Assembly: GCA_963676875.1 (NCBI GenBank)
Contig: OY781436.1
Span: 1,364,001-1,428,000, forward strand
Direction of reading: 5' to 3'
DNA length: 64,000 nucleotides
DNA from: UBA6244 sp963676875
Lineage (GTDB): Bacteria; Bacteroidota; Bacteroidia; Bacteroidales; F082
A model generated the notes under the pieces. It made no database searches and was not told the DNA's origin. It saw nothing but the letters and a program-made list of their open reading frames with translations. The translations under genes and the position numbers were made by a program. The first letter of the stretch is position 1. Each line of letters begins with the position of its first letter. Shown one piece after another: positions 8,969 to 18,223 of the stretch.

Positions 8969-9340
8969 ATGAAAAGAAAAATTGCCTTATTTGCTGCCTT
9001 GCTCGGGCTGGCCATGCTCAGCGGTTGTTACTACGATAACGAAGAGGACCTTTATCCTCAAAACAGCACCTGCGACACCACCAATGTAACATATTCCACC
9101 ACGGTATTTCCCTTGATTTCAAGTCGTTGCACCGGTTGCCATACCGGTATTGGTGCAGGTGGCAATGTGCCATTGGATGGATATGACAACATCGTGGCTG
9201 CAGCCAAAAACGGCAGCCTGATGGGTTCCATACGCCACAAATCGGGATGGTCGCCCATGCCAAAAAACACAGGCCAACTGGATGATTGCAGCATCAGGAA
9301 ACTGGAAATCTGGATAGCCGACGGAACTCCCAACAACTAA
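8969..9340 (+). CDS. Small lipoprotein with one CXXCH motif
   Basis: From ATG 8969 it is 123 residues with a lipoprotein signal MKRKIALFAALLGLAMLSGC. One heme c motif CTGCH is followed by GWSPMPKNTGQL. It is clearly a single-domain paralogue of the C-terminal quarter of the preceding gene: CDTTNVTYS, RCTGCHTG and the ending IWIADGTPNN mirror CDTLNVTYS, NCTGCHSG and IWIENGTPND. Origin by duplication is inferred. It follows its parent by 34 bp and is probably co-transcribed. An upstream in-frame start at 8885 would overlap the previous gene and lacks a signal peptide. Confidence 0.8.
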   Translation: MKRKIALFAALLGLAMLSGCYYDNEEDLYPQNSTCDTTNVTYSTTVFPLISSRCTGCHTGIGAGGNVPLDGYDNIVAAAKNGSLMGSIRHKSGWSPMPKNTGQLDDCSIRKLEIWIADGTPNN

Positions 9341-9351
9341 AAAACTTGCCT

Positions 9352-9789
9352 ATGAAACGTGTGAAACAACTGTTGATACTGACCCTGATAGTAGGTGTAT
9401 TGGGCGGAACCTATGTATGGTTCTTCGTTTACAACAAACCCCACCGCAACATCGAAAGTGCCACTCCCGATTACACCGAAACCGCCCTTTCGCTCTATAC
9501 GCACTACCAAGGGGGGCTCAATTCGCCGGAAAAAAATCTGGATGGAACTGTGGTGGAGTTCTCCGGTATTCCTACAAAAGTAGAAGTGGGCGATTCGTTG
9601 CATGTGGTGGTATTTGCCTTCGGCGAAGGCATGTTTGGCGACGAAGGCATCCGATGTACTTTTTTACCCAAATACAATCAGCAAATAGAACAACTTAATG
9701 TAAATCAACAGCATACCATTAAAGGCTTCTGCTCGGGATATAACGGCACAGATGTTATTCTCGAACAATGCTCACTTATCAACAAGTAA
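9352..9789 (+). CDS. Membrane-anchored OB-fold (tRNA_anti-like) protein
   Basis: 145 residues from ATG 9352: one N-terminal membrane anchor (about residues 5-28) and a soluble domain of about 110 residues with ALSLYTHYQ, LDGTVVEFSGIP and HTIKGFCSGYNGTDVILEQC, the pattern of the OB-fold tRNA_anti-like family of Bacteroidota exported proteins. Its role is unknown; it does not imply tRNA binding. It lies 11 bp after the small cytochrome-like lipoprotein and 11 bp before yceI-like gene, so it belongs to the same operon. Confidence 0.75.
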   Translation: MKRVKQLLILTLIVGVLGGTYVWFFVYNKPHRNIESATPDYTETALSLYTHYQGGLNSPEKNLDGTVVEFSGIPTKVEVGDSLHVVVFAFGEGMFGDEGIRCTFLPKYNQQIEQLNVNQQHTIKGFCSGYNGTDVILEQCSLINK

Positions 9790-9800
9790 ACCCTTAACTC

Positions 9801-10352
9801 ATGAAAAAACTTGCCGTACTATTTATTATGATCACCCTGGTTTTCCAATACGGAAATGCCCAGCGCTACCTCACCAAAACCGGGCAGATTTCCTTTTTCT
9901 CGGATAGCCCCATGGAGAAAATTGAAGCACTCAACAACCAGGTTAACTCTGTTCTGGATGCCAAAACCGGCGACTTTGTTTTTAAAGTGTTGATGAAATC
10001 CTTTGTGTTTGAAAAAGCCCTTATGCAGGAACATTTCAATGAAAATTATGTGGAAAGTGATGAATTTCCCAACGCCACTTTCGTGGGAAAAGTAACCAAT
10101 ATGGACGCCATCGACTTCAGTAAACCGGGCACTTATGATGCCACGGTGGAAGGGAAACTGACCATCCACGGACAAACCCAACCAGTAACCACCAACGGTA
10201 CTTTCGAGGTGAAGCAAGATGGCATCGACGGAAAATCGGTGTTTTTTGTGAAACTGGTCGATTACAACATCAGCATACCCGGTGCGGTAGCCGGAAAAAT
10301 TGCCGAAGAAATTGAAGTGACCGTGGACGTCCAGTTAAAACCATTCAAATAG
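9801..10352 (+). CDS. YceI family lipid-binding periplasmic protein
   Basis: 183 residues with a signal peptide ending YGNAQ. The mature part begins RYLTKTGQISFFSDSPMEKI and shows the lipocalin-like YceI pattern with FPNATFVGKV and GKLTIHGQTQPV. Family members bind polyisoprenoid lipids in a beta-barrel; in Bacteroidota they often sit next to cytochrome and barrel genes as here. The cargo cannot be inferred. Confidence 0.88.
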   Translation: MKKLAVLFIMITLVFQYGNAQRYLTKTGQISFFSDSPMEKIEALNNQVNSVLDAKTGDFVFKVLMKSFVFEKALMQEHFNENYVESDEFPNATFVGKVTNMDAIDFSKPGTYDATVEGKLTIHGQTQPVTTNGTFEVKQDGIDGKSVFFVKLVDYNISIPGAVAGKIAEEIEVTVDVQLKPFK

Positions 10353-10400
10353 TATATCTCTGATATCCAACCCGTACAACATATGAATAATAATATCCCC

Positions 10401-11297
10401 ATGAAAACCATTGCCCCTCTTTTCCTCCTTTTGTTGTTAAGTTTTACCCTTCGGGTGCATGCCCAGGACGACCTCTTGAATATGCTGGGCGATACCGAAC
10501 CGGCCACCGAATACGCGTATGCTACCTTTAAATCCACCCGCATATCGTTGGGACAATCCATCGAGAATCCGGCAGCCGGCAACCTGATTTTCGACATCCA
10601 GCACCATTTTGGTCCTGCTAATACGGGTTTCAACGATTTCTTCGGGCTCGACCAGGCTTCCACACGTTTGGGGTTACAATATGGCATCACCGACTGGCTG
10701 GTGGTGGGCATCGGACGCACTACCCTCGAAAAAACAGTGGATGGTTCAGTAAAGGTAAAATTGCTGCGGCAGAGTACCGGTGAAGTGAATATGCCTGTTT
10801 CGGTGAGCTATTTCGGAAGTGTGGCCATGAGTACCATGAAGTGGCCCGATCCTGTACGTACCAACTATTTTTCTTCCAGACTTTCTTTTGCTCATCAATT
10901 GCTCATTGCCCGGAAATTCAGCAATGCAGTTTCGTTTCAGTTGAGCCCCACGTACATTCACCGCAATTTAGTGGAAAAAGCTGTGGACGACAATGATGTG
11001 CTGGCCTTGGGCGCCGGGGGGCGTCTTAAACTTTCTAACCGCGTGAGTCTGAACATGGAGTACTACTATGTGCTTTCGGCACAAACGGCCAAAGACTATG
11101 ACAATTCGTTAACCATTGGTTTTGACATAGAAACCGGTGGCCATGTGTTTCAGTTGTTTTTCTCCAACTCTCAAGGGATTATCGAAGAGCATTTTATTCC
11201 GCGTACCAGCGGAAAATGGCTCAACGGTGACATCCATTTCGGATTTAATATTTCCAGAAATTTCGTGTTGCGCAAGCCCAAGGAATTTCGCGATTAA
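10401..11297 (+). CDS. DUF5777 family outer-membrane beta-barrel protein
   Basis: From ATG 10401 the protein has a signal peptide (MKTIAPLFLLLLLSFTLRVHA then QDD) and about 275 mature residues of alternating beta-strands with conserved DUF5777 features: FKSTRISLGQSIE, HHFGPANTGFNDFFGLDQAS and GITDWLVVGIGRT. It ends FVLRKPKEFRD. Predicted outer-membrane barrel of unknown function; the combination with YceI and cytochrome-like lipoproteins recurs in this phylum. A start at 10383 would add MNNNIP. It overlaps the convergent large gene by 4 bp. Confidence 0.85.
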   Translation: MKTIAPLFLLLLLSFTLRVHAQDDLLNMLGDTEPATEYAYATFKSTRISLGQSIENPAAGNLIFDIQHHFGPANTGFNDFFGLDQASTRLGLQYGITDWLVVGIGRTTLEKTVDGSVKVKLLRQSTGEVNMPVSVSYFGSVAMSTMKWPDPVRTNYFSSRLSFAHQLLIARKFSNAVSFQLSPTYIHRNLVEKAVDDNDVLALGAGGRLKLSNRVSLNMEYYYVLSAQTAKDYDNSLTIGFDIETGGHVFQLFFSNSQGIIEEHFIPRTSGKWLNGDIHFGFNISRNFVLRKPKEFRD

Positions 11298-14200
11298 CGC
11301 ACCACCGTAACCGTTCCCTTAAAGCTAATGGGTTGTAATAAGTAATCCGTTCCCATCACCTGATACAAATAAACTCCGGCAGGTACAGGCTCGCCCGACA
11401 TGTCGGTTCCATCCCATTGGGTAGCAAAGTTGTGGGTGCTAAACACTTGCCCTCCCCAACGATCGTAAATGTACAGGTGAAAATCGGCGATGGGGGTTCC
11501 TTTAATTTCAAACACATCGTTCAGGCCATCCCCATTGGGTGTAAAAGCGTTGGGGAAAAACATTTTCACAAACTCGGTTAAACCTACCTGAATGGTGGTG
11601 TCGCTCACACATCCATTAACGGTTTCCACCGACAATTGCACATAATAATCACCTGCATCCACAAAGGTGTGGGTGGGATTTTCCTCGTTCACAGGCGTAC
11701 TTCCATCGCCGAAGTCCCAGGTATAGTTCACAATGGCCGAATCGCTTGTGCTCCGGTTGAAGAAAGCGATTTCAGGGGTGTCTAAGGTAGTGAGATAAGG
11801 ATCGGCTGAAGCGTTTGCCATGGGATTGGGGTTGGCCAAAACAGGATCGGGATATTGAAAACTATCCAGACAACGGTCGGTATTGCGCACCGTAAGGCTC
11901 ACCTGATAGCTTCCGGCCTGATCATAGGTGTGAGTCGGATTTTTATCAGTGGAAGTGGTTCCGTCACCAAAATTCCATTCATACACCGCATTGGGAAAAG
12001 CGTCCTGGGTTTGATCGTTAAAACTGACCGTAACGGGTAAACAACCTTCGAGCACATCGGGACTGAAAGCCGCCACAGGCAAAGGATTGATCAGTATTTC
12101 CACAGAGGAATCGTTGCTACAGATGTACTGATCCACATGAAGGCTCACCGTAAAAGTACCATCAGTTTGGTAGGCGTGAACGGGATTGGCGACGCTTTCG
12201 GTGGGACTTCCATCACCAAAATCCCAGGTGAAGTCGGGGATGTTGGGATCGCCGGCATAGGTAAACTGAATATCTTCTCCCTTGCAAGCCTCGTTGGCGG
12301 GTGTGAACGAAAATTCGGACATGGGCACCGGAAATACCTCGAAAGATTTTGAGACTTCCTTGTCGAGACAATAGTCGGAAGAAGCCGTCAGGGTGTAAGT
12401 GAACGTGCCCGTGGTGTTGGGAATCAGATCGATGGAAGGGGTGGTTTCTCCTCCGGGTTGCCACAAGTAGCTGTTGGCAGGCACCGAGCTGGCGAGGGTG
12501 ATTTGTTCGCCCAGACAAATCTCGGCCGAGGAAGGTGTAATGGTGAAATCGGGCATAAATTGGTCCACATTCACGGTGATGGTAGCCACTTGTTCCACAT
12601 CGCACAAGTCGAGAATCCTTAAGGTGTATTCGGTGGTAACTGTTGGCGCAACTTCCACACTGTTGGTTGTTGACAGGATATTGGTCGGGTCATTGGTGGG
12701 GTACCATTTAAACCAATTGGCCTGTGCATTGGCAATGAGTTCGTAGCTTTCCCCGTTACAAATCCACACATCGTCACCCAATGTCAGTTCCGACTGATTT
12801 ACATCAAAGGTTCCGGTTTGCGTACCTCCGCAGCAATCGGTGATTTCAAAACCACAAGTCCAGATACCATCGCCCACCACATCGTCATATACCACGGTTA
12901 TTTCATTGCCGGGAGCATTTCCTAAAGGTGTGTTATCAGGTAGTTTGTACCACCTCACCTGATCGATGGTATAGTCGGGATAAGAGGGAAAGGCAGCACT
13001 AATCGCCACCACCTGCTGCTGACCAGGGCCGCACAGAAATGGGGGATTCAACTCATGGAGGGTAATGGGTTTGTTGGTAATTTGAATGGGTTCGTCCGCG
13101 TTGTTACCACAGCCATCGCGCACATTGGCTATTACCACATCGGGGCTGTTGTTTACCTGATAAGATATCGTATCTGCAGGAATAATACTTCCCTGCCAGT
13201 AATAGGATAAAGGTGTTACACCACCCTGAGTAACGTCGGTGATGGTCAGGTCGATGGTTTCTTTGCAGAAGGCTTCGTAAGTTTTAGGTGAAACCGTGAA
13301 AGTAAAAGGATCGTTGTTGCGCAGCACCAAATTAATTCGACCTGAATAATAGGGATGTCCGGTTAACGGGTTGATTACCTTGTCGCAAGGATTGGCGGCA
13401 TATTTAAAAACGGCATCAGGAATATCGGTGGTGAGGTTGACGGCCTGTACCAAAATGGTAACCTCTGTGGCGCCGGTTTCGATGAGAACGGAGTCGTTCA
13501 GCACGTCCAAACCCGAATCGAGGTAGGTAAAATGGAATTTATCCCGATACACATCCTGCACGCTAAAGGGAATGTAATAATCGAATGTGCTGGCATAGTC
13601 CATGGTAAAAGTTACCTCCATGTTGTTGCAATCGCCTTCCACCAATTGACCAGGAAAATTGGGATTGGTAAACTGATGGGTTACCTTCCACCCCGGCTGA
13701 CGGGTTCCACCCAGAAGGCTATTGGCCGCCAGAAACACGGCAGAGTTTACCGTAAACCCATCCAGTTGTTCGTTGCTGGGATAGTCAAACCAAAAATCTT
13801 CGATGGCAATTTTTATTCGATAAGTTTTACAAGGCAGCACATCGTTTCGACGAATACGCATCCAGCCCAAATCGCCATCTTTTCTGGTAAATCCATCGTA
13901 TTGTGTACCTTTATCAATGTCTGGAGGAAAACCTGTGGTTGGGTTTTGAACATAATAGGAGGGATTGTTTTGATCATTGATATTCCTTACATTCACCCAA
14001 TATTGCGGCTCAGGGTTTGGGGGTCCGGGCAAGTCATCTGGTATTAATGCGCTATTTTTAAAAATGTTTGACTGTTCGATGGAAATGGCAAACATATCGA
14101 ATATCTGTTGTCCCGGCTGATAGTTAAATCCGGTTAAGTCCACATCCGGGGTGCGATTGTAGGGGTATTCTTCGGAGGCAAAAGTGTAATCGAGCACAAT

Positions 14201-14671
14201 TTCATGTCCAAAAGGCCGATAGTTAAACTCAATCACCGCTGCATCGCCGGTGTATTCGATGGCTGTGTCTTTTCCTCCCATGGCATTAACAAAAATCATG
14301 TTGTACAATCCAAGCAGATCCGGATCGCCGGGCGTATTAAACTTGTCACTTTTCAAACCGGAAGTATTAGGCGGTGTTGAACTGGTCACTTTTCCGGTAC
14401 TAATCATCAGCCCACTGTCGATACCAATATCCACACCATTCCAAAACCGTCCGATGGCCTGTGGATTTCCGATGAACTTAATGCTGGCCGTATCAATAAG
14501 TCCGCCTCCGCCATGCAATTTGTTTAGTATCCAATGCCTGAGTGTATCTTCATTGTATACACCGGGATCGCCACCTGTTGTAGGAATTTCGGCAACTTGT
14601 ATTGGGGTTTGCGCCCATACCGATTGGGATATTAAAAGGAGAAGTATTAGTTTTATATAGAATTTGAACAT
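11294..14671 (-). CDS. Giant surface protein: choice-of-anchor L, PKD domains, CHU_C sorting domain
   Basis: 1125 residues. A signal peptide (MFKFYIKLILLLLISQSVWA) is followed by a choice-of-anchor L-like region of about 280 residues (LRHWILNKLHGGGG, GLMISTGKV, LDYTFASEEYP). After middle beta-sandwich domains come three PKD domains with the signature WDFGDGS/WNFGDGT and NPTHTY/NPVHAY between about residues 780 and 1030. The last 85 residues form a type B T9SS domain: FFPNAFTPNGDGLNDVFEIKG, split as FFPNAFTPNGDG and LNDVFEIKG, then YDRWGGQVF and PAGVYLYQV. It should be exported and attached at the surface, with adhesive function suggested by family. Confidence 0.92.
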   Translation of the reverse strand: MFKFYIKLILLLLISQSVWAQTPIQVAEIPTTGGDPGVYNEDTLRHWILNKLHGGGGLIDTASIKFIGNPQAIGRFWNGVDIGIDSGLMISTGKVTSSTPPNTSGLKSDKFNTPGDPDLLGLYNMIFVNAMGGKDTAIEYTGDAAVIEFNYRPFGHEIVLDYTFASEEYPYNRTPDVDLTGFNYQPGQQIFDMFAISIEQSNIFKNSALIPDDLPGPPNPEPQYWVNVRNINDQNNPSYYVQNPTTGFPPDIDKGTQYDGFTRKDGDLGWMRIRRNDVLPCKTYRIKIAIEDFWFDYPSNEQLDGFTVNSAVFLAANSLLGGTRQPGWKVTHQFTNPNFPGQLVEGDCNNMEVTFTMDYASTFDYYIPFSVQDVYRDKFHFTYLDSGLDVLNDSVLIETGATEVTILVQAVNLTTDIPDAVFKYAANPCDKVINPLTGHPYYSGRINLVLRNNDPFTFTVSPKTYEAFCKETIDLTITDVTQGGVTPLSYYWQGSIIPADTISYQVNNSPDVVIANVRDGCGNNADEPIQITNKPITLHELNPPFLCGPGQQQVVAISAAFPSYPDYTIDQVRWYKLPDNTPLGNAPGNEITVVYDDVVGDGIWTCGFEITDCCGGTQTGTFDVNQSELTLGDDVWICNGESYELIANAQANWFKWYPTNDPTNILSTTNSVEVAPTVTTEYTLRILDLCDVEQVATITVNVDQFMPDFTITPSSAEICLGEQITLASSVPANSYLWQPGGETTPSIDLIPNTTGTFTYTLTASSDYCLDKEVSKSFEVFPVPMSEFSFTPANEACKGEDIQFTYAGDPNIPDFTWDFGDGSPTESVANPVHAYQTDGTFTVSLHVDQYICSNDSSVEILINPLPVAAFSPDVLEGCLPVTVSFNDQTQDAFPNAVYEWNFGDGTTSTDKNPTHTYDQAGSYQVSLTVRNTDRCLDSFQYPDPVLANPNPMANASADPYLTTLDTPEIAFFNRSTSDSAIVNYTWDFGDGSTPVNEENPTHTFVDAGDYYVQLSVETVNGCVSDTTIQVGLTEFVKMFFPNAFTPNGDGLNDVFEIKGTPIADFHLYIYDRWGGQVFSTHNFATQWDGTDMSGEPVPAGVYLYQVMGTDYLLQPISFKGTVTVVR

Positions 14672-14786
14672 TGTTTTTGTTGCAATTTGGCTACGAAATT
14701 ACAAAAAATTAAAGTATCACTTTTTCAGAGTTCTGGAGATTTAACATAGTCCATAGAAACCTGGTTCAAATCAGGGTATTCGTTTA

Positions 14787-14902
14787 ATACCGATTATGAA
14801 TTGAAATGAGCTTTAAGTTCGCTCCGCTCCTGAAACCTCTTCAATTCTATATCGGCATTATACATAAACACCGTAGTGCTAACTTCAATTTATAGTTGGT
14901 AT
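14787..14902. mobile_element. 116 bp MITE-like element, copy 1
   Basis: Ends are imperfect 20 bp inverted repeats: ATACCGATTATGAATTGAAA at the left against the complement of the right end, ATACCAACTATAAATTGAAG. Inside are GCTTTAAGTTCGCTCCGCTC and TATATCGGCATTATACAT. A second copy with a few differences lies at 17418-17533. No coding capacity, no clear target duplication. Confidence 0.75.
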
Positions 14903-14995
14903 AAGTCAGCGATAAATATTGGGGGAGTGATCACTTTTTCGCTATTCACAACGTCAGGTAATCAATAGGGAACCGTAATAATCAATACAATGAGA

Positions 14996-16324
14996 TTAAC
15001 TATTTTGGCTCAGGGTTCGCTTTAGTAATGTAGTATAAATGGGTTCATTGCCCAATTGAGCCGTAATAACAGAGGCAACCGCGGTGGTGATGAGCAACGG
15101 GAGGATGAGCTCATAATTGGCGGTCATTTCGATAGCCAAGGCCAGGCCTGTTAGCGGAGCACGGACGGTGGAAGCAAAAATACCGGCCATTCCGGCAACG
15201 GCAAATACGGCGGGGTTGGAAATCAGTTCCGGGAAAAAATGTTGGGCTACATGACCAAAAAACAAACCCAGCAGCACGCCCAAAGCCAACATGGGTGCAA
15301 ATATCCCTCCGGGGACGCCACTTCCGTAACTAAAAATGGTAAGAAAAAAACGGGCTACCAGAATGAATAATAAAAATTTTAGGGTGAAAGATTTTTCCAA
15401 TGCTTCTCCAATGGTCAGGTAGCCTCCCCCTGTGATTTCGGGATAAAAAATGCCAGCCAGTGCAATGAGTAGTCCGGTAACAATGGCCAACATCAAAGGT
15501 ACACGTTTGGATGCACGAAAATTCCAATTGAGTGCAAGCACAAGCAGTTTATTGAAAGCATATCCTATCAAACTAAATACCAAACCAAGAATCACAAACA
15601 ACCATATGGTGTTGAGTGCCTGATGTCCGAATACCATCATGCGAATAACGGGGTCTACTCCCGTCATCAGCCTCACCACAATGTCAGCTGTTGCAGAGGC
15701 GACCATGATGGCTGCAACGGAATAAAAATTAAATTTGAAATGACCATGCATTTCTTCCATCACGAATATAATTCCCGAAAAGGGTGCGTTAAATGCACAA
15801 GCCAGCCCTGCAGCAGCTCCGGATGAAATGAGTGGATTGCTGTGATCTTCGCGGAGTTTAAAAACATCTTTTACCATCTTTCCGATGTTGGCTCCCAACT
15901 GGATGGTAGGGCCTTCACGACCCAGTAAAAGTCCACTCCCCAATGAGAAAAGGGAGGCGATGAATTTAATGGGGATTACGCGTTTCCATCGCAAGGGACG
16001 TACTTCGTCCAGGGCGCCCTCAATTTCCTGAACACCACTTCCTGAGGCTTCGGGAGCAAAGCGTCGCACCAGTAAAATGGCTACCACGACTCCAACCACG
16101 GAAAACAGCACCGGTAAACCCCAGGTAGCAATATCGCTTGTATCCGCAGAAGATAATAAGTACAAACGCAATATTTCCAACTTTTCTAAAATAATACGAA
16201 ACAAGCTCCCCATAAGCCCGGCAAGGAGTCCGACAATCATGGCGAAAAAAATCAGGGCGATGTTTTTATGGCTTGCATCGGCAAAACGTTGATCAGCTCT
16301 CCATGAAGATTTGGTTGCAGGCAT
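14996..16324 (-). CDS. ClC family chloride channel or Cl-/H+ antiporter
   Basis: 442 residues, about ten membrane helices, inner membrane. The selectivity signatures are present: SGSGVQEIEGAL (GSGIPE region), GREGPTIQLGANIG with the external gating Glu, and SGVPGGIFAPMLALGV. No C-terminal CBS domains, so it is the short ClC type. Whether channel or exchanger cannot be settled. It is alone, with 325 bp downstream that hold the 116 bp element. Confidence 0.92.
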   Translation of the reverse strand: MPATKSSWRADQRFADASHKNIALIFFAMIVGLLAGLMGSLFRIILEKLEILRLYLLSSADTSDIATWGLPVLFSVVGVVVAILLVRRFAPEASGSGVQEIEGALDEVRPLRWKRVIPIKFIASLFSLGSGLLLGREGPTIQLGANIGKMVKDVFKLREDHSNPLISSGAAAGLACAFNAPFSGIIFVMEEMHGHFKFNFYSVAAIMVASATADIVVRLMTGVDPVIRMMVFGHQALNTIWLFVILGLVFSLIGYAFNKLLVLALNWNFRASKRVPLMLAIVTGLLIALAGIFYPEITGGGYLTIGEALEKSFTLKFLLFILVARFFLTIFSYGSGVPGGIFAPMLALGVLLGLFFGHVAQHFFPELISNPAVFAVAGMAGIFASTVRAPLTGLALAIEMTANYELILPLLITTAVASVITAQLGNEPIYTTLLKRTLSQNS

Positions 16325-16615
16325 GAAATAAAAAAATTTAAGGGGTAAAGATAGCTATTTCATCAAAAACATAAACATGGAATTTTGTTTGGAAGAAGAA
16401 GCTGTTGATGTCCTACGGACAAAAAAATAATTTCCTATGCAAGCTATGGATGTTGAAGCCCTACGGGCTATAATGTTGATGTGTTTTATGAAAGGTCCTC
16501 ATCGCCCGAAGGCATACCATTCATTTTCTGGTAGAGAGTTGATAATCTGGATTGTATTGAAACTTCACCGGAGTGCATTTCTTTCTCTGGCTAGTATTCG
16601 TGGATTGAATTCCAT
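16325..16615. other. Intergenic region with no recognisable gene
   Basis: About 290 bp between the ClC gene and a terminator. It contains TGATGTCCTACGGAC and GAAGCCCTACGGGC, fragments of the kind of intergenic repeat seen at 41.4 kb. A 77-codon frame here has no supporting features. Confidence 0.5.
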
Positions 16616-16648
16616 AAAAAAATCCGCCCCAAATGGAACGGATTTTCA
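16614..16648 (-). terminator. Terminator after the first TonB-C-like gene
   Basis: AATCCG (16621-16626) pairs with CGGATT (16639-16644), extended by A-runs and T-runs on both sides. It lies 52 bp downstream of the 16700-17047 minus-strand gene. Confidence 0.65.
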
Positions 16649-16699
16649 AAATACAGGCCTGTGGCCTTGAAGGTATATGGAGTGTTGCTGCGTTCGTTG

Positions 16700-17047
16700 C
16701 TAAATCAATTCAAATTTAACTTTCATGTACACTGTTTGTCCTGAAAAAGGAGCCAGACTATTATCTTTCATCTTTTCAATGGAATCTACCACGTGACGGT
16801 TCATACGAGGTGAAACACAGTTGGAGGCATCTACCTTGAGCGACCCGTCGTCCTGAATAATCATCTTAACGACAACAGAACATTCGGTTTTGTCCTGAAT
16901 GGCAAATTCGGGGTACTCAATATTGGATTTTACCAGCTTAACTACAGAATTTCTTACAGCTTTGGAAGCAGGGACAGGTTGGCTGGCGAAAGCTGTGGCA
17001 GTTACAAACAAACACAGCATAAAAATGGTTGCGATTCTTGATTTCAT
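16700..17047 (-). CDS. Small exported protein, TonB C-terminal-like, paralogue 1
   Basis: 115 residues with a signal peptide MKSRIATIFMLCLFVTATAFA. The mature 94 residues (YPEFAIQDKTECSVVVKMII, DDGSLKVDASNCVSP, QTVYMKVKFELI) follow the beta-alpha-beta pattern of TonB C-terminal domains, but there is no membrane anchor or proline-rich linker, so energy transduction is unlikely. A close paralogue lies at 17545-17895. Both share upstream sequence including a GTACA-N5-GTACA motif, pointing to a shared regulator. Confidence 0.75.
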   Translation of the reverse strand: MKSRIATIFMLCLFVTATAFASQPVPASKAVRNSVVKLVKSNIEYPEFAIQDKTECSVVVKMIIQDDGSLKVDASNCVSPRMNRHVVDSIEKMKDNSLAPFSGQTVYMKVKFELI

Positions 17048-17208
17048 GACTTTTTATTTTTTAAAGTTTATATTAATGGTTGCTCTTAACGGATAGCCAA
17101 CCCCGTGCCAAAGTTTTTTATATGTTGTAGTACAGTACTTTATAATAGGTCTGTGCTTTTCCCCCATCAAATCGATCTACCTGTTCTGTTCGGCACTGTT
17201 ACACGATT

Positions 17209-17223
17209 GTACAAAAACGTACA
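17209..17223. promoter_or_regulatory. GTACA-N5-GTACA operator-like motif upstream of paralogue 1
   Basis: GTACA at 17209-17213 and 17219-17223, five bases apart, one helical turn centre to centre, 162 bp upstream of the start codon. The same arrangement occurs 150 bp upstream of paralogue 2. Nearby TTAAAATGATTTTAAC is a palindrome also shared by both. Confidence 0.45.
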
Positions 17224-17317
17224 CTTATTATCTGCGTGATTAACAATATGTTAAAATGATTTTAACGTTTGTGGTTATCACTCATCTGTTCACAAGGAAG
17301 ACTCATGTATAAATGGA

Positions 17318-17346
17318 AACTCCTGCCCATTTATTGAGCAGGAGCC
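17318..17346 (-). terminator. Strong hairpin downstream of paralogue 2
   Basis: CTCCTGC (17320-17326) pairs with GCAGGAG (17338-17344). It would terminate the 17545-17895 gene if the 116 bp element between them is transparent; no long T-run is visible. Confidence 0.4.
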
Positions 17347-17417
17347 AAATTGATTGCAAAATAAATCTTCCGTGTCGTCTTTATCAATATGGGACGAGAC
17401 AGCAATATCAACACCTT

Positions 17418-17533
17418 ATACCGATTATGAATTGAAATGAGCTTTAAGTTCGCTTCGCTCCTGAAACCTCCTCAATTCTATATCGGCATTATACATAAAC
17501 AGCGTAGTGCTAACTTCAATTTATAGTTGGTAT
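17418..17533. mobile_element. 116 bp MITE-like element, copy 2
   Basis: Same length and same imperfect 20 bp terminal inverted repeats as 14787-14902, with scattered substitutions. It sits 11 bp downstream of the stop codon of paralogue 2. Confidence 0.75.
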
Positions 17534-17544
17534 TATATGGTCTG

Positions 17545-17895
17545 TCAAGAAATCAAATCAAACTTAACCTTCATGAGCACCCGCTGTCCGCTGTATTTTG
17601 ACAAGCTGTCTTCCTTTAGTTTTTGGATGGTGGTGACCACATAATTTTTCAATTCAGGCGAAATGCTGTTGGAGGCATCCACACTCAGACTACCATCATC
17701 CTGAATAATTAAACTAACCAACACACAACATTCGGTTTTACTTTTAATGGCAAATTCAGGGTAAATCAGGTGTTTCTTAACCAATTCTACCACGGAGGTT
17801 CTAACGGCTTTGGAGGCCGGAATGGGTTTGGCGGCAAACGCCGTGGCTGACATGAATAAGCACAGCATCAGGAAGGTTACGACTCTTGTTTTCAT
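17545..17895 (-). CDS. Small exported protein, TonB C-terminal-like, paralogue 2
   Basis: From ATG 17895, 116 residues: signal peptide MKTRVVTFLMLCLFMSATAFA and mature part AKPIPASKAVRTSVVELVKK, YPEFAIKSKTECCVLVSLII, DDGSLSVDASNSISPELK, ending LMKVKFDLIS. It aligns along its whole length with the 16700-17047 product, so the two arose by local duplication together with their upstream regions. An ATG at 17931 would place extra residues before the signal peptide and is less likely. Function unknown. Confidence 0.75.
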   Translation of the reverse strand: MKTRVVTFLMLCLFMSATAFAAKPIPASKAVRTSVVELVKKHLIYPEFAIKSKTECCVLVSLIIQDDGSLSVDASNSISPELKNYVVTTIQKLKEDSLSKYSGQRVLMKVKFDLIS

Positions 17896-18044
17896 GACTT
17901 TAGTATTTTTAGTGTACATTAATGGTTGCATTGTTTAAATAACCAATCATATGCCAATATTTGTGCATGCCTGATTTACTGTATATTACATGCAAAATGA
18001 GGGATTTTCCGTCCTATAAAACTGTACGACATCGAACTAAATCC

Positions 18045-18059
18045 GTACACTGCCGTACA
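18045..18059. promoter_or_regulatory. GTACA-N5-GTACA operator-like motif upstream of paralogue 2
   Basis: GTACA at 18045-18049 and 18055-18059 with the same 5 bp spacing as upstream of paralogue 1; a third related half-site TGTACG lies at about 18023. A shared TTAACGTTTGT follows further upstream in both. Confidence 0.45.
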
Positions 18060-18223
18060 GGTGTTATTGCTTGATTTATAAATAGTTAAAATATTTTTAA
18101 CGTTTGTTTCACCAATAATTAACGTCTCTTCAGAAAGATGGAGGAAAATGCATCTTCACCTCTCAAAAGAGAAATGATAAAAACACCATTGGTTGGTACC
18201 GGATTGAATTGTAAGTATCGTCT

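Noticed and set aside
16437..16670. 77-codon frame between ClC and the first TonB-C-like gene
   Set aside because: Runs through an intergenic repeat fragment and a terminator; no start signals or recognisable protein.
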